In this document: positions 8,098 to 15,953 of the stretch, in pieces | How the letters are laid out: the number at the start of each line of letters is the position of its first letter | Position numbering within the stretch: the stretch's first letter is position 1 | Source: Arenimonas terrae | GTDB lineage: Bacteria > Pseudomonadota > Gammaproteobacteria > Xanthomonadales > Xanthomonadaceae | Direction of reading: 5' to 3' | Assembly: GCF_006265115.1 (NCBI RefSeq) | Contig: NZ_SMDR01000002.1 | Coordinates: 309,743-373,742, forward strand | DNA length: 64,000 bases | Translations under genes and position numbers: made by a program | The notes under the pieces: generated by a model | Seen by the model: the letters and a program-made list of their open reading frames with translations, nothing else | Told to the model about the DNA's origin: nothing | Databases searched by the model: none

Positions 8098-10287
8098 ATG
8101 TCTCCGACCCTGCGCCTCGCCATCACGCTGGCCCTGCTTCCGGCCGCCGTCCTTGCGGCCGAAAACCCCGACCAGTCCCTGGTCCGTCTCGATCGCATCA
8201 ACGTCTTCGGCAACCTGGCCGAAGTGAAGCAGGCCGCCGGCTCGGCGCACTACATCGACGGCGAGACGCTGGAGAAGTTCGCTTACCGCGACATCCACCG
8301 CGTGCTGCGCCAGGTGCCCGGCGTCTACCTGGTCGAGGAAGAGGGTTACGGCCTGCGCCCGAACATCGGCATCCGTGGCTCGGGCACCGACCGCAACAGC
8401 CGCATCACGGTGATGGAGGACGGCGTGCTGATCGCGCCGGCACCCTATGCCGCCCCGGCCGCGTATTACTTCCCGACGATGTCGCGCATCAGCGCGGTCG
8501 AGATCCGCAAGGGCTCGGCGTCGGTCGTGGCCGGCCCGCGCACCACCGGCGGCGCGCTCAACCTGATTTCGACCCCGATCCCGACCACGGCCTCCGGCGA
8601 AATCGACGTCTCGGTCGGCAGCGACGCCACCCTGCTCGCCCACGGCTGGGCCGGCGCCATGGGCGAACGATTCGGCGGCCTGATCGAGGGCGTGCGCCAG
8701 CAGACCGACGGTTTCAAGCGCGTGGACGGCGGCGGCGACAGCGGCTACGGCCTGAACGACGCCGTCGGCAAGCTGCGCTGGGTCAGCGGCCCCGACGCCG
8801 CGCACTACCAGCAGCTCGACCTGAAGATCGGCCGCAACACCCAGGACAGCGACGAAACCTACCTCGGCCTGACCGACGCCGATTTCGCCGCCGACCCGAA
8901 CCGCCGCTACGCCGCCTCGCGCCGGGACAACATCCAGACCGAGCAGCACCTGTACGAACTGCGCCACCTGATCGAACTCGGCGACAACGTCGACCTGACC
9001 ACCGTCGCCTACCGCACCGAGTTCTCGCGCAACTGGTACAAGCTCAACGACGTGCAGGGCGTCTCCATCGCCAGCATCCTCGCCGACCCCGCGACCTACG
9101 CCGCCCAGTACGGCTGGCTGACCGGCAGCACCGACAGCCCCGCCAACGCGCTGCGCCTGCGCAACAACAACCGCAGCTACTACGCCCAGGGCCTGCAGAG
9201 CGTGCTGGGCCTGGGCTTCGAAAGCGGCGCCGTGGCGCACGACCTCGAGATCGGCCTGCGCCTGCACCGCGACCAGGAAGACCGCTACCAGGACGACGAC
9301 CGCTACCAGATGCTCGACGGCCAGCTGGTGCGCACCACCGATGGCGCACCGGGCACCCAGGAGAACCGCGTCGGCGACGCCGAGGCGCTTTCCATCTACG
9401 TGCAGGACACCATCACCCTGGGCCGCTGGATCCTCAGCCCCGGCGTGCGCTACGAGCGCATCGACCTGAGCCGCACCAACTACTCCACCGCCACCGGCCG
9501 CCGCGACGTGGTGCTGTCGGTCAATGAAACCGAAGTGGACGCGGTGATCCCCGGTTTCGGCGCCACCTGGCTGATGAATCAGAACCTCAGCCTGTTCGCC
9601 AGCGTGCACCGCGGCTTCAACCCGCCGGGCCCGGCCTCGGGCTCGGAGTCGGAAAAGAGCGTCAATGCGGAATTCGGCCTGCGTTACGGCCGCGATGCGC
9701 TCAGCACCGAGCTGGTCGGTTTCGTCAGCGACTACTCGAACCTGGTCGGCACCTGCACCGCGTCCAGCGGCGGCAACTGCACCATCGGCGACCAGTTCGA
9801 CGGCGGCGAAGCGCGCGTTTCCGGCGTCGAGGCCAGCCTGGGTTACGACTTCGGCCAGGGCGGCGCACTGTCCTTCCCGGTGTCGCTCAGCTACACCTTC
9901 ACCCGGGCCGAGTTCCGCAGCAGCTTCAACTCCAGCTTCGAAGAGTGGGGCAGCATCGAGGATGGCGACCGCCTGCCCTACCTGCCCGAACACCTGCTGC
10001 ACGCCGAAGCCGGCGTGGTCGGCGAACGCTGGCGCCTCGCGCTGGCCGCCAACTACCTGGACGAGATGCGCAGCGTCGCCGGCCGCGGCGCCATCCCGGC
10101 GGGCGAAGCCACCGATTCGGCCGTGGTCTGGGACCTGAGCGCCGGCTTCCGCATCGACAAGCAGGCCGAACTGTATGCCCGCGTCGAAAACCTGTCGGAC
10201 GAGGAGTACATCGTCGCCCGCCGGCCCGCCGGTGCCCGCCCGGGCCAGCCGCGCAGCGCCTTCGTCGGCATCCGCCTGGCGTTCTGA
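8098..10287 (+). CDS. TonB-dependent outer-membrane receptor, FecA-like
   Basis: A 729-residue protein with signal peptide MSPTLRLAITLALLPAAVLA. A plug domain follows (LRQVPGVYLVEEEGYGLRPN, IRGSGTDRNSRITVMEDG, VEIRKGSASVVAGPRTTGGA) and then a 22-strand type beta-barrel ending in the aromatic C-terminus SAFVGIRLAF. The plug resembles that of ferric citrate receptor FecA. A TonB box could be the segment DRINVFG near the mature N-terminus. The ATG at 8098 is preferred over one at 8026 because it begins the signal peptide. Divergent from the ferric ABC genes with shared Fur control, the pair likely imports ferric chelates across both membranes. Confidence 0.92.
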   Translation: MSPTLRLAITLALLPAAVLAAENPDQSLVRLDRINVFGNLAEVKQAAGSAHYIDGETLEKFAYRDIHRVLRQVPGVYLVEEEGYGLRPNIGIRGSGTDRNSRITVMEDGVLIAPAPYAAPAAYYFPTMSRISAVEIRKGSASVVAGPRTTGGALNLISTPIPTTASGEIDVSVGSDATLLAHGWAGAMGERFGGLIEGVRQQTDGFKRVDGGGDSGYGLNDAVGKLRWVSGPDAAHYQQLDLKIGRNTQDSDETYLGLTDADFAADPNRRYAASRRDNIQTEQHLYELRHLIELGDNVDLTTVAYRTEFSRNWYKLNDVQGVSIASILADPATYAAQYGWLTGSTDSPANALRLRNNNRSYYAQGLQSVLGLGFESGAVAHDLEIGLRLHRDQEDRYQDDDRYQMLDGQLVRTTDGAPGTQENRVGDAEALSIYVQDTITLGRWILSPGVRYERIDLSRTNYSTATGRRDVVLSVNETEVDAVIPGFGATWLMNQNLSLFASVHRGFNPPGPASGSESEKSVNAEFGLRYGRDALSTELVGFVSDYSNLVGTCTASSGGNCTIGDQFDGGEARVSGVEASLGYDFGQGGALSFPVSLSYTFTRAEFRSSFNSSFEEWGSIEDGDRLPYLPEHLLHAEAGVVGERWRLALAANYLDEMRSVAGRGAIPAGEATDSAVVWDLSAGFRIDKQAELYARVENLSDEEYIVARRPAGARPGQPRSAFVGIRLAF

Positions 10288-10310
10288 GCCGGGCCATCGG
10301 GATCGCGCCC

Positions 10311-10343
10311 AAGGGCCGGGGCTTCCCCCGGCCCTTTTTCTTT
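10311..10343 (+). terminator. intrinsic terminator after the TonB receptor
   Basis: An 11-bp perfect stem AAGGGCCGGGG / CCCCGGCCCTT with a 4-base loop runs into TTTTTCTTT, 23 bases past the receptor stop codon. Confidence 0.92.
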
Positions 10344-10362
10344 GCCCGCACCGACGGAGAAG

Positions 10363-10438
10363 GGGGTCAGGTTCACTTCCCGGAGGCGTAATCTGGCCGA
10401 AGGCCGGACGTCCGGCCCCGGGAAGTGAACCTGACCCC
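10363..10438. repeat. GGGGTCAG-ended long inverted repeat (REP-like)
   Basis: Perfect 21-bp arms (10363-10383 and 10418-10438) begin GGGGTCAGGTTCACTTCCC and enclose a 34-base spacer that holds an inner GGCCGGACGTCCGGCC palindrome. The element sits between the TonB receptor terminator and the sigma factor. Its outer GGGGTCAG end is shared with the two elements near 39.6 and 40.3 kb, though the rest of the arm differs. Such elements are typical of those mobilised by REP-associated tyrosine transposases; none is encoded here. Confidence 0.8.
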
Positions 10439-10483
10439 TTTTCCGCTGCGACCCTTTTCCGTCCCGCTGCATCCCTGACCGAT

Positions 10484-11056
10484 GTGAGCCCACCCTCGTC
10501 CTTCGCGATCGATGTGCCAGACGCCCTGCTTGCCCGCGCCCGACGCGGCGAGGCGAGCGCGTTCGAGCAGATCTACCGCCGGTTCGAGCGACCGGTCTTC
10601 ACCCTGGCGCTGCGCCTCACCGGCGAGCGCGAGGAGGCCCAGGACGTACTGCAGGACACCATGCTCAAGCTCTTCGACCGCATCGGCGAGTTCCGCTCCG
10701 AGTCGCCCTTCTGGGGCTGGCTGCGGCAGATCGCCGTCAACGAAGCCCTGATGCGCCTGCGCAAACGCGGCCGCACGCCCTTCACCGAAGACTCCGACGA
10801 GATCGAGCTCGAGTGCCACGACACGATGCTGCCGCCGGCCGCCGCCGACGCCGCCCTGCTGACCCGCGCCCTCGGCCGCATGCCCGACGCCACCCGCAGC
10901 GTGATCTGGCTCTACCACGCCGAGGGTTACACCCACGAAGAGATCGCCTGCCTGATGGGCAAGACGGCGAGCTTTTCCAAATCCCAGCTCGCCCGCGGCA
11001 CCCGCAAGCTGCGCGAGCTGCTGAACGTCGAAACGGAGGCGCCTTCCCATGCCTGA
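10484..11056 (+). CDS. ECF-type RNA polymerase sigma factor
   Basis: A sigma-70 family protein of about 190 residues with region 2 (FEQIYRRFERPVFTLALRLT, EEAQDVLQDTMLKLFDRIGEF, SPFWGWLRQIAVNEALMRLR) and region 4 (MPDATRSVIWLYHAEGYTHEEIACLMG...FSKSQLARGTRKLREL). The start is uncertain: GTG at 10484 or GTG at 10514 are both in frame with no clear ribosome site, and no ATG lies at the right place. Its last 8 bases overlap the next gene, which encodes an anchored protein, the usual sigma / anti-sigma arrangement. It probably controls an envelope response that includes the PDZ gene downstream. Confidence 0.9.
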   Translation: MSPPSSFAIDVPDALLARARRGEASAFEQIYRRFERPVFTLALRLTGEREEAQDVLQDTMLKLFDRIGEFRSESPFWGWLRQIAVNEALMRLRKRGRTPFTEDSDEIELECHDTMLPPAAADAALLTRALGRMPDATRSVIWLYHAEGYTHEEIACLMGKTASFSKSQLARGTRKLRELLNVETEAPSHA

Positions 11057-11612
11057 CGCCCACACGCCCGAGCGCGGCCTGAGCGCCGCCGAGGCTCTGT
11101 CCCGGCTGCCGCTGGAAACGCCCGACCGCAGCGCGTGGCCGCTGCTGGAACGGCGCATCATCGCCGCGCCGCCCGCGGCGGCGCCGCGCCGACGCTGGCC
11201 GCTGGCGCTGGCCGCCGCGGCCACGCTCGCCGTGGCCGCGCTGATGCCGAGGCTGCTGTCACCGCCCGTCGTCGCGCCCACCGGAACGCCGGTCGCAACG
11301 ACGGCGGCCCCGGCGCGCGGCGAGCTCGAGGCGCTGATGGCCGAATCGGCCCAGCTGGAGAACTTCATCAGCGCCGTGTCCGCCGATGACATGGCCAGCG
11401 CCAGCGCCGCTGCGCTCGGCCTGGAGTTCGAGGACCGGCTGCGCCGCCTCGACGTCGCGCTGTCGGCGCCGACGCTGGATCTCCAGACCCGCACCCAGCT
11501 CTGGCAGCAGCGCGTGTCGCTGCTGCGCGAATACGCCGGCGTGCAGGGCACCTCGCAGTGGCTGGCCGCCGACGGCGGCAGCCTCGACGGCGCCCTGGTC
11601 GCCACGTTCTGA
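11049..11612 (+). CDS. putative membrane-anchored anti-sigma factor
   Basis: This 187-residue protein overlaps the sigma gene by 8 bases. It has a cytoplasmic N-terminus of about 50 residues (SAAEALSRLPLETPDRSAWPLLERRI), one transmembrane helix (about residues 52-70, after RRRW) and a periplasmic C-terminal region of helical character. The topology and position fit an anti-sigma factor, but I see no zinc-binding ZAS motif and cannot assign a named family. The function is therefore inferred from context. Confidence 0.7.
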   Translation: MPDAHTPERGLSAAEALSRLPLETPDRSAWPLLERRIIAAPPAAAPRRRWPLALAAAATLAVAALMPRLLSPPVVAPTGTPVATTAAPARGELEALMAESAQLENFISAVSADDMASASAAALGLEFEDRLRRLDVALSAPTLDLQTRTQLWQQRVSLLREYAGVQGTSQWLAADGGSLDGALVATF

Positions 11613-11646
11613 ACCCCTTCCGCTTCCGCACGATGAGGTATTCCCG

Positions 11647-12903
11647 ATGAAGCTCCGCCTGATCTCCCTGATGGTGGCGGCCGCGCTGGCGGCCTCGGTC
11701 CAGGCCGCCGACACGCCCAAGGCCGCGGCCGACGAGGCCGCCAAACGCGCCGAACTCGAGCGCGCCCGCGCCGAAATGAGCCGCTACGGCCAGCGCGTCG
11801 CCGAACTGAGCCGCGAGCTCGGCGAACGCGGCGGCTACAGCTTCACCTTCAACTCCGAAGAATTCGACCACGCCCGCGACCGTCCCGCGATCGGCGTGGT
11901 GATGGGCGCCAACCCGGCCGCCAGCGGCGTGCGCCTGGCCGCGGTGACACCCAATGGCCCCGCCGCCAAGGCCGGCCTGCGCGCCGGTGACGTGCTGCTC
12001 AGCGTCGACGGCAAGACCATCGGCGGCAAGGGCGACGCCGCCATCGCGCAGGCGCGCGAACTGCTGGGCGGGCTGAAGGACGGCCAGCAGCTGCGCCTGG
12101 GTTACGCCCGCGAAGGCAAGTCGGGCCAGGCCACCGTCCGGGCCGAACCGCTGGACCGCGTGATGGTGTTCCGCACCGGCGAATCGCCGCAGGCCGAAGC
12201 CCTGGCCTACGAACGCGCCCGCGCCATGCCGGTGATCGCACCGCGGGTCGAGATGGAGCTCGCGCGCCTGGCCGCCGCGCCCTGCCCGCCCGGCAGCGAC
12301 AAGGACTGCAGCTTCCCCGCGCTGGCCCAGGCCTTCCGCTGGAGCGGCGTGAACCTGGCCTCGATGAATCCGCAGCTGGGCCGCTACTTCGGCACCAGCA
12401 GCGGCGTGCTGGTGCTCAGCGGCGGCCCCGGCCTGGAGGCGCTGGAATCGGGCGACGTGATCCAGCGCATCGCCGGCCAGCCGGTGCAGTCGCCGCGCGA
12501 CGCCATGCGCGCGCTGCGCGACCAGGACGAAGGCGAGAAGGTGAAGGTCGAGGTGCTGCGCGAGCGCAAGCCGCGCACCGTCGAGGTGACCGTGCCCGAT
12601 GCGCCCGGCGTGCGCTGGTTCGCGCCACCGCCGCCGCCTGCGCCCCCGGCACCTCCCGCCCCGCCGGCGCCGCCGACCCCGCGTACCGCGCCGCTGCCAC
12701 CGCCTCCGGCCGCACCCGCCGCGCCGGCTGGCCTGCCGGCACCCCCTCCGCCGCCGGCGCCGCCCGCACCGCCGGCCGTGGACGGCGACACCGTCGCCTT
12801 CGCCGACGGCGTGGTCACCCGCATCGTCAGCCAGCGGCGCTGGGTGGACGATGAGGGCAACGAGCACATCGTGATCCAGACCGAAGCCGATTCGGCGGAG
12901 TAA
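11647..12903 (+). CDS. periplasmic protein with two PDZ domains and a proline-rich linker
   Basis: A 418-residue exported protein (signal MKLRLISLMVAAALAASVQA) with a helical N-terminal part. PDZ1 is near residues 75-165 (VTPNGPAAKAGLRAGDVLLS), PDZ2 near 240-320 (LEALESGDVIQRIAGQPVQS), followed by a long Pro/Ala-rich linker (about 320-380) and a short folded tail. No protease domain is present, so it is not a DegP/DegS enzyme; PDZ modules alone suggest a sensor or scaffold for misfolded envelope proteins. It lies 34 bp after the putative anti-sigma gene and is likely its operon partner. Confidence 0.82.
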   Translation: MKLRLISLMVAAALAASVQAADTPKAAADEAAKRAELERARAEMSRYGQRVAELSRELGERGGYSFTFNSEEFDHARDRPAIGVVMGANPAASGVRLAAVTPNGPAAKAGLRAGDVLLSVDGKTIGGKGDAAIAQARELLGGLKDGQQLRLGYAREGKSGQATVRAEPLDRVMVFRTGESPQAEALAYERARAMPVIAPRVEMELARLAAAPCPPGSDKDCSFPALAQAFRWSGVNLASMNPQLGRYFGTSSGVLVLSGGPGLEALESGDVIQRIAGQPVQSPRDAMRALRDQDEGEKVKVEVLRERKPRTVEVTVPDAPGVRWFAPPPPPAPPAPPAPPAPPTPRTAPLPPPPAAPAAPAGLPAPPPPPAPPAPPAVDGDTVAFADGVVTRIVSQRRWVDDEGNEHIVIQTEADSAE

Positions 12904-12913
12904 GCCCCGCTTC

Positions 12914-12945
12914 CGGACGCTGTGCCCCTGCACGGGCGCAGCGTC
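12914..12945 (+). terminator. hairpin after the PDZ gene
   Basis: An imperfect stem GGACGCTG...CAGCGTCC with an inner GCCC/GGGC pairing follows the PDZ stop codon by 10 bases. It lacks a T-run, so termination activity is uncertain. Confidence 0.4.
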
Positions 12946-13012
12946 CAAGGCTTGCCCCCGGCGCACCGCGGACGCTCTACTGGGCGCCCGACCCTCCGGA
13001 CGCCCCCGACGG

Positions 13013-14038
13013 ATGCGCTTGCAAACCCGTGTGCTGCTGATGACGGTCGTGCTGCTGCCCGTCGTGTTGTTCCTCCTGTTCCGTGCGTGGCAGCATCTGC
13101 CGGGGCAGGCTCGTTCCGGACCGGACACACCGGCCGCCACGCCCCCCGCCACAGCGCAGGCAGCGCCGCCTGATCGCACCGTGCGGGCGGCAACGACGGC
13201 GCGTGCGCCTCTGCCTCCCGCGGACGCTCCGATCACCGATATCGCAACGTCGCTGCAGGCCCGCGCCGACGCCGGCGACAGCCTGGCCGCCTGCCGGCTG
13301 GGCATGGAGCTGCTGCGTTGCCAACAGGTGCCGGACGAATTTGCCGAACACCACTTCCAGGAACTCGAGCGGCAGGAGAAACACCACCGCGATGAGGGCG
13401 ACACGCAGAGGGCGGAGCGCATCGCGGCAGGACGACGCGCCCAGCGGGACCTCCTCGCCGCCTGCCGCGGCATTCCCCAGGCCACGCGCGATCGCGCCCA
13501 CCACTACCTCCGGCTGGCCGCGCTGGCCGGCGAACCCGACGCTCAGCTGCGTTACGCCAGCGGAGAGTCGCTGGGGCTGATGGGCCGTTTCGACCGGCTG
13601 ACGTCTCCGGAAGTCGACGCCTGGCGTCGTGAAGCGCCGGCGCTGCTTGCGCGCGCGCTGGCCGCGGGTCGCCCCGAGGCGGTGCAGCTTCTCGCCGAGG
13701 CCTACCGGCCGGGCGATGAAGCCACCACCACGATCGTCGGCTGGGTGATCCCGAACGATCCGGTCCAGGCCCACGCCTATTCCCTGCTTCAGCGCCAGCT
13801 GTCGGGCGGGATCAGCCCACCGGGCCAGCGTCCCGCCGCGGGACTGGACGACGCCGGACGTGCGCGCGCGCAGGCGCTCGCCGAGGACCTGCGGCAGCGG
13901 CACTTCGACGGCGTCGTCGTGGACCCGGAACGCGTGGTGCTGGGCCTGCCGCCACTGACCGATCCGTTCGCATTGTCGAAACACGCCGCGGTGGCCGATC
14001 GCTTCTGCCAGTCCGATGCGGCCGGGGACGCGCCATGA
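13013..14038 (+). CDS. membrane-anchored protein of unknown function, paralogue A
   Basis: A 341-residue protein with an N-terminal transmembrane segment (about residues 7-24) and a helical body. The segment LQARADAGDSLAACRLGMELLRC, followed by a region like HHYLRLAALAGEPDAQLRYASGE, resembles Sel1/TPR-type repeats in which short helical pairs are counted by A-G-D/A-L patterns. No catalytic motif is visible. It overlaps the next gene by 4 bases (ATGA), and the two proteins share sequence throughout, so they arose by tandem duplication. Function unknown; a periplasmic protein-binding role is a guess. Confidence 0.75.
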   Translation: MRLQTRVLLMTVVLLPVVLFLLFRAWQHLPGQARSGPDTPAATPPATAQAAPPDRTVRAATTARAPLPPADAPITDIATSLQARADAGDSLAACRLGMELLRCQQVPDEFAEHHFQELERQEKHHRDEGDTQRAERIAAGRRAQRDLLAACRGIPQATRDRAHHYLRLAALAGEPDAQLRYASGESLGLMGRFDRLTSPEVDAWRREAPALLARALAAGRPEAVQLLAEAYRPGDEATTTIVGWVIPNDPVQAHAYSLLQRQLSGGISPPGQRPAAGLDDAGRARAQALAEDLRQRHFDGVVVDPERVVLGLPPLTDPFALSKHAAVADRFCQSDAAGDAP

Positions 14039-14997
14039 AGCCTCGGCAAGTCGCTTTGTGCCTCGCCCTGATCGTGGCGGGCGCGGTCACCCTGTCCTGG
14101 TGGATCCGCGACAGGGCGCCGCTAGCCGCGCCGCAGGCAAGCACCGCGGCGACGGAGGTTTCCCGGAGCGATGCCGCTCCGCCGCCGACGCGCGCCCGCG
14201 CGACGACGGGAGACGATCCGCTGGCGTCGAACGCCACCCTGCCCCCGAGCGACACGCCCCTGCCCGCGCTGCTCGCCCTGCTGCAGCCCCGCGCCGATGC
14301 CGGCGACAGCCTGGCGGCCTGCCGGCTCGGCGTGGAGCTGCTCCGCTGCGACGCCAACGACTATGCGGTGAGCTTCCACCAGAGCCACTCGACCGGCTTC
14401 GTCCGCGAGAAGGAGGCGAAGGGCCAGTTGGCGCTGGCCAACCAGGTCGAGGAACAGCAGCTCCGGCAACTGGAGCTGCAGATCCAGTGCCGGCAGCTGC
14501 CGGACGACGTGCGCCGCCGCGGCGCCGACTACCTGGTCCAGGCGGCGCGTGCCGGTGAGCCCGAAGCCATGCTCCGCTACGCGATGGGGGAACACTGGGG
14601 CATCAACCTCGACGACTTCCTCGCCGACAGCCGCTTCGACGTCTGGCGGCGCGACGCCCCCGGCATGCTGCAGCGCGCGCTGGAGGCGGGGGACCCGCGG
14701 TCGGTCAACCTTCTGATGAGTGCTTACCTCGACGACTTTTCCCCCAACAGCGGCCTGGTCGCCAACGATCCGATCCGTGGGCTGGCGTTCCAGATTCTGC
14801 ATTTCCGCCTGACCAATCGTCCGTCGCCGACCTCCCGCCTGGGGGCGGCGGACGTCGCCCAGGCCGAGGCGCTGGCGACGGAACTGCATCAGCGCCACTT
14901 CGGCAACCGGCGCCTGGAGTCGGCGGAGCAGGCGTTCCTGCCGGCCCTGTTTTCGGCGGGCAGCGATGGGCGGGATCCGGGGTTCTGCCGGCGGTAG
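14035..14997 (+). CDS. membrane-anchored protein of unknown function, paralogue B
   Basis: A 320-residue relative of the preceding protein. It has the same N-terminal anchor (about residues 6-24), the matching LQPRADAGDSLAACRLGVEL block, then YLVQAARAGEPEAMLRYAMGEHWG and a C-terminal AQAEALATELHQRHFG that corresponds to RAQALAEDLRQRHFD in paralogue A. Cysteines in the RLG-ELLRC block are conserved between the two. It is translationally coupled to paralogue A by a 4-base overlap. No family name recognised. Confidence 0.75.
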   Translation: MKPRQVALCLALIVAGAVTLSWWIRDRAPLAAPQASTAATEVSRSDAAPPPTRARATTGDDPLASNATLPPSDTPLPALLALLQPRADAGDSLAACRLGVELLRCDANDYAVSFHQSHSTGFVREKEAKGQLALANQVEEQQLRQLELQIQCRQLPDDVRRRGADYLVQAARAGEPEAMLRYAMGEHWGINLDDFLADSRFDVWRRDAPGMLQRALEAGDPRSVNLLMSAYLDDFSPNSGLVANDPIRGLAFQILHFRLTNRPSPTSRLGAADVAQAEALATELHQRHFGNRRLESAEQAFLPALFSAGSDGRDPGFCRR

Positions 14998-15062
14998 GGG
15001 ATGTGGGGATGGGGTCGCGGTTTGCCGGAGATTCTGGAGCCGGGCTTGGGGGTGTTGGTTTA

Positions 15063-15090
15063 TTGGACCGTACCCGGGCCCGCGTATAAT
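15063..15090 (+). promoter_or_regulatory. promoter of the manganese riboswitch transcript
   Basis: A perfect -10 TATAAT (15085-15090) stands 16 bases after a partial -35 TTGGAC (15063-15068). Transcription would begin about 15097, just before the conserved riboswitch start. Confidence 0.65.
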
Positions 15091-15099
15091 CACGGCCGT

Positions 15100-15222
15100 T
15101 CCTTTGACTTCGGGGAGTAGCCCATCCCTCCCGGGAGCCGCGCATCAACACACTTGGCAGCACGCCATGGTGCGCGGGCAAGGCAGCCGCCTTGCGGGCA
15201 AGACCGAAGGTCAGCGCGTCGC
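15100..15222 (+). promoter_or_regulatory. yybP-ykoY manganese riboswitch
   Basis: The leader contains the two hallmark internal-loop strands of this riboswitch class: GGGGAGTAG at 15112-15120 and GGGCAAGACCGAAGG at 15196-15210, with the intervening CATCAACACACTTGG strand. The class binds Mn(2+) and turns on manganese-export genes such as mntP and UPF0016/GDT1 proteins; a GDT1 gene follows here. The class call rests on these conserved strands; I could not compute a covariance-model score. Confidence 0.88.
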
Positions 15223-15287
15223 GAACCCGGGCCGGGCCGCGAGGCGCCGGCCTTCGTCCGCCCTGCGTCCCGGCCCCGGAGTACTAC

Positions 15288-15860
15288 TTGGACGCTTTGT
15301 TCGTTTCCACCCTGGCCGTGGCCGTCGCCGAGATCGGCGACAAGACCCAGCTGCTCGCGCTCGTGCTCGCCGCGCGCTACCGCAAACCCTGGCCCATCAT
15401 CGCCGGCATCCTCGCCGCCACCCTGCTCAACCACGCACTGGCCGGCTGGTTCGGCAGCCTCATCACCGCCTGGGTCGATCCGCAGTGGCTGCGCTGGGGC
15501 GTGGTGATCTCCTTCCTGGCGGTCGCCGCCTGGGCGCTGGTGCCGGACAAGCTCGACGAGGGCGAAGTCAAAGCTCCCCGTTTCGGCCCCTTCGTAGCCA
15601 CCCTGGTCGCCTTTTTCATCGTCGAGATCGGCGACAAGACCCAGGTCGCCACGATCGTGCTGGCCGCGCAGTACACGCCGCTGTGGCAGGTGATCGCCGG
15701 CACCACCCTGGGCATGGCGGTCGCGAACGTGCCGGTGGTGGTGCTGGGCGCGCGCTTCGCCGCGAAGCTGCCGCTGAAGGCCGCCCGCTGGGCCGCCGCG
15801 GCGCTGTTCGCCGGCCTGGGCCTGTGGGTCGCCCTGCGCGGCCTGCCCGGCGCCCTGTGA
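15288..15860 (+). CDS. GDT1/TMEM165 (UPF0016) family manganese exporter
   Basis: A 190-residue membrane protein with two homologous halves, each opening with the cation-binding motif EIGDKTQ (about residues 15 and 112) and about six hydrophobic helices in all. Bacterial members (MneA and relatives) export Mn(2+). The start is a TTG at 15288, chosen because GGAG lies 6 bases before it and the first helix begins at once (DALFVSTLAVAVAEIGD); no ATG is suitably placed. The upstream manganese riboswitch supports the substrate assignment. Confidence 0.92.
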   Translation: MDALFVSTLAVAVAEIGDKTQLLALVLAARYRKPWPIIAGILAATLLNHALAGWFGSLITAWVDPQWLRWGVVISFLAVAAWALVPDKLDEGEVKAPRFGPFVATLVAFFIVEIGDKTQVATIVLAAQYTPLWQVIAGTTLGMAVANVPVVVLGARFAAKLPLKAARWAAAALFAGLGLWVALRGLPGAL

Positions 15861-15953
15861 AGGACCGGCAAGCGGGGCTGTCCCGAAAGTCCACCTGACA
15901 GGCCGGGACGGCCCGGCTATCCTCCGGGCACCCCTGCGACCACGGCCCCCGGC

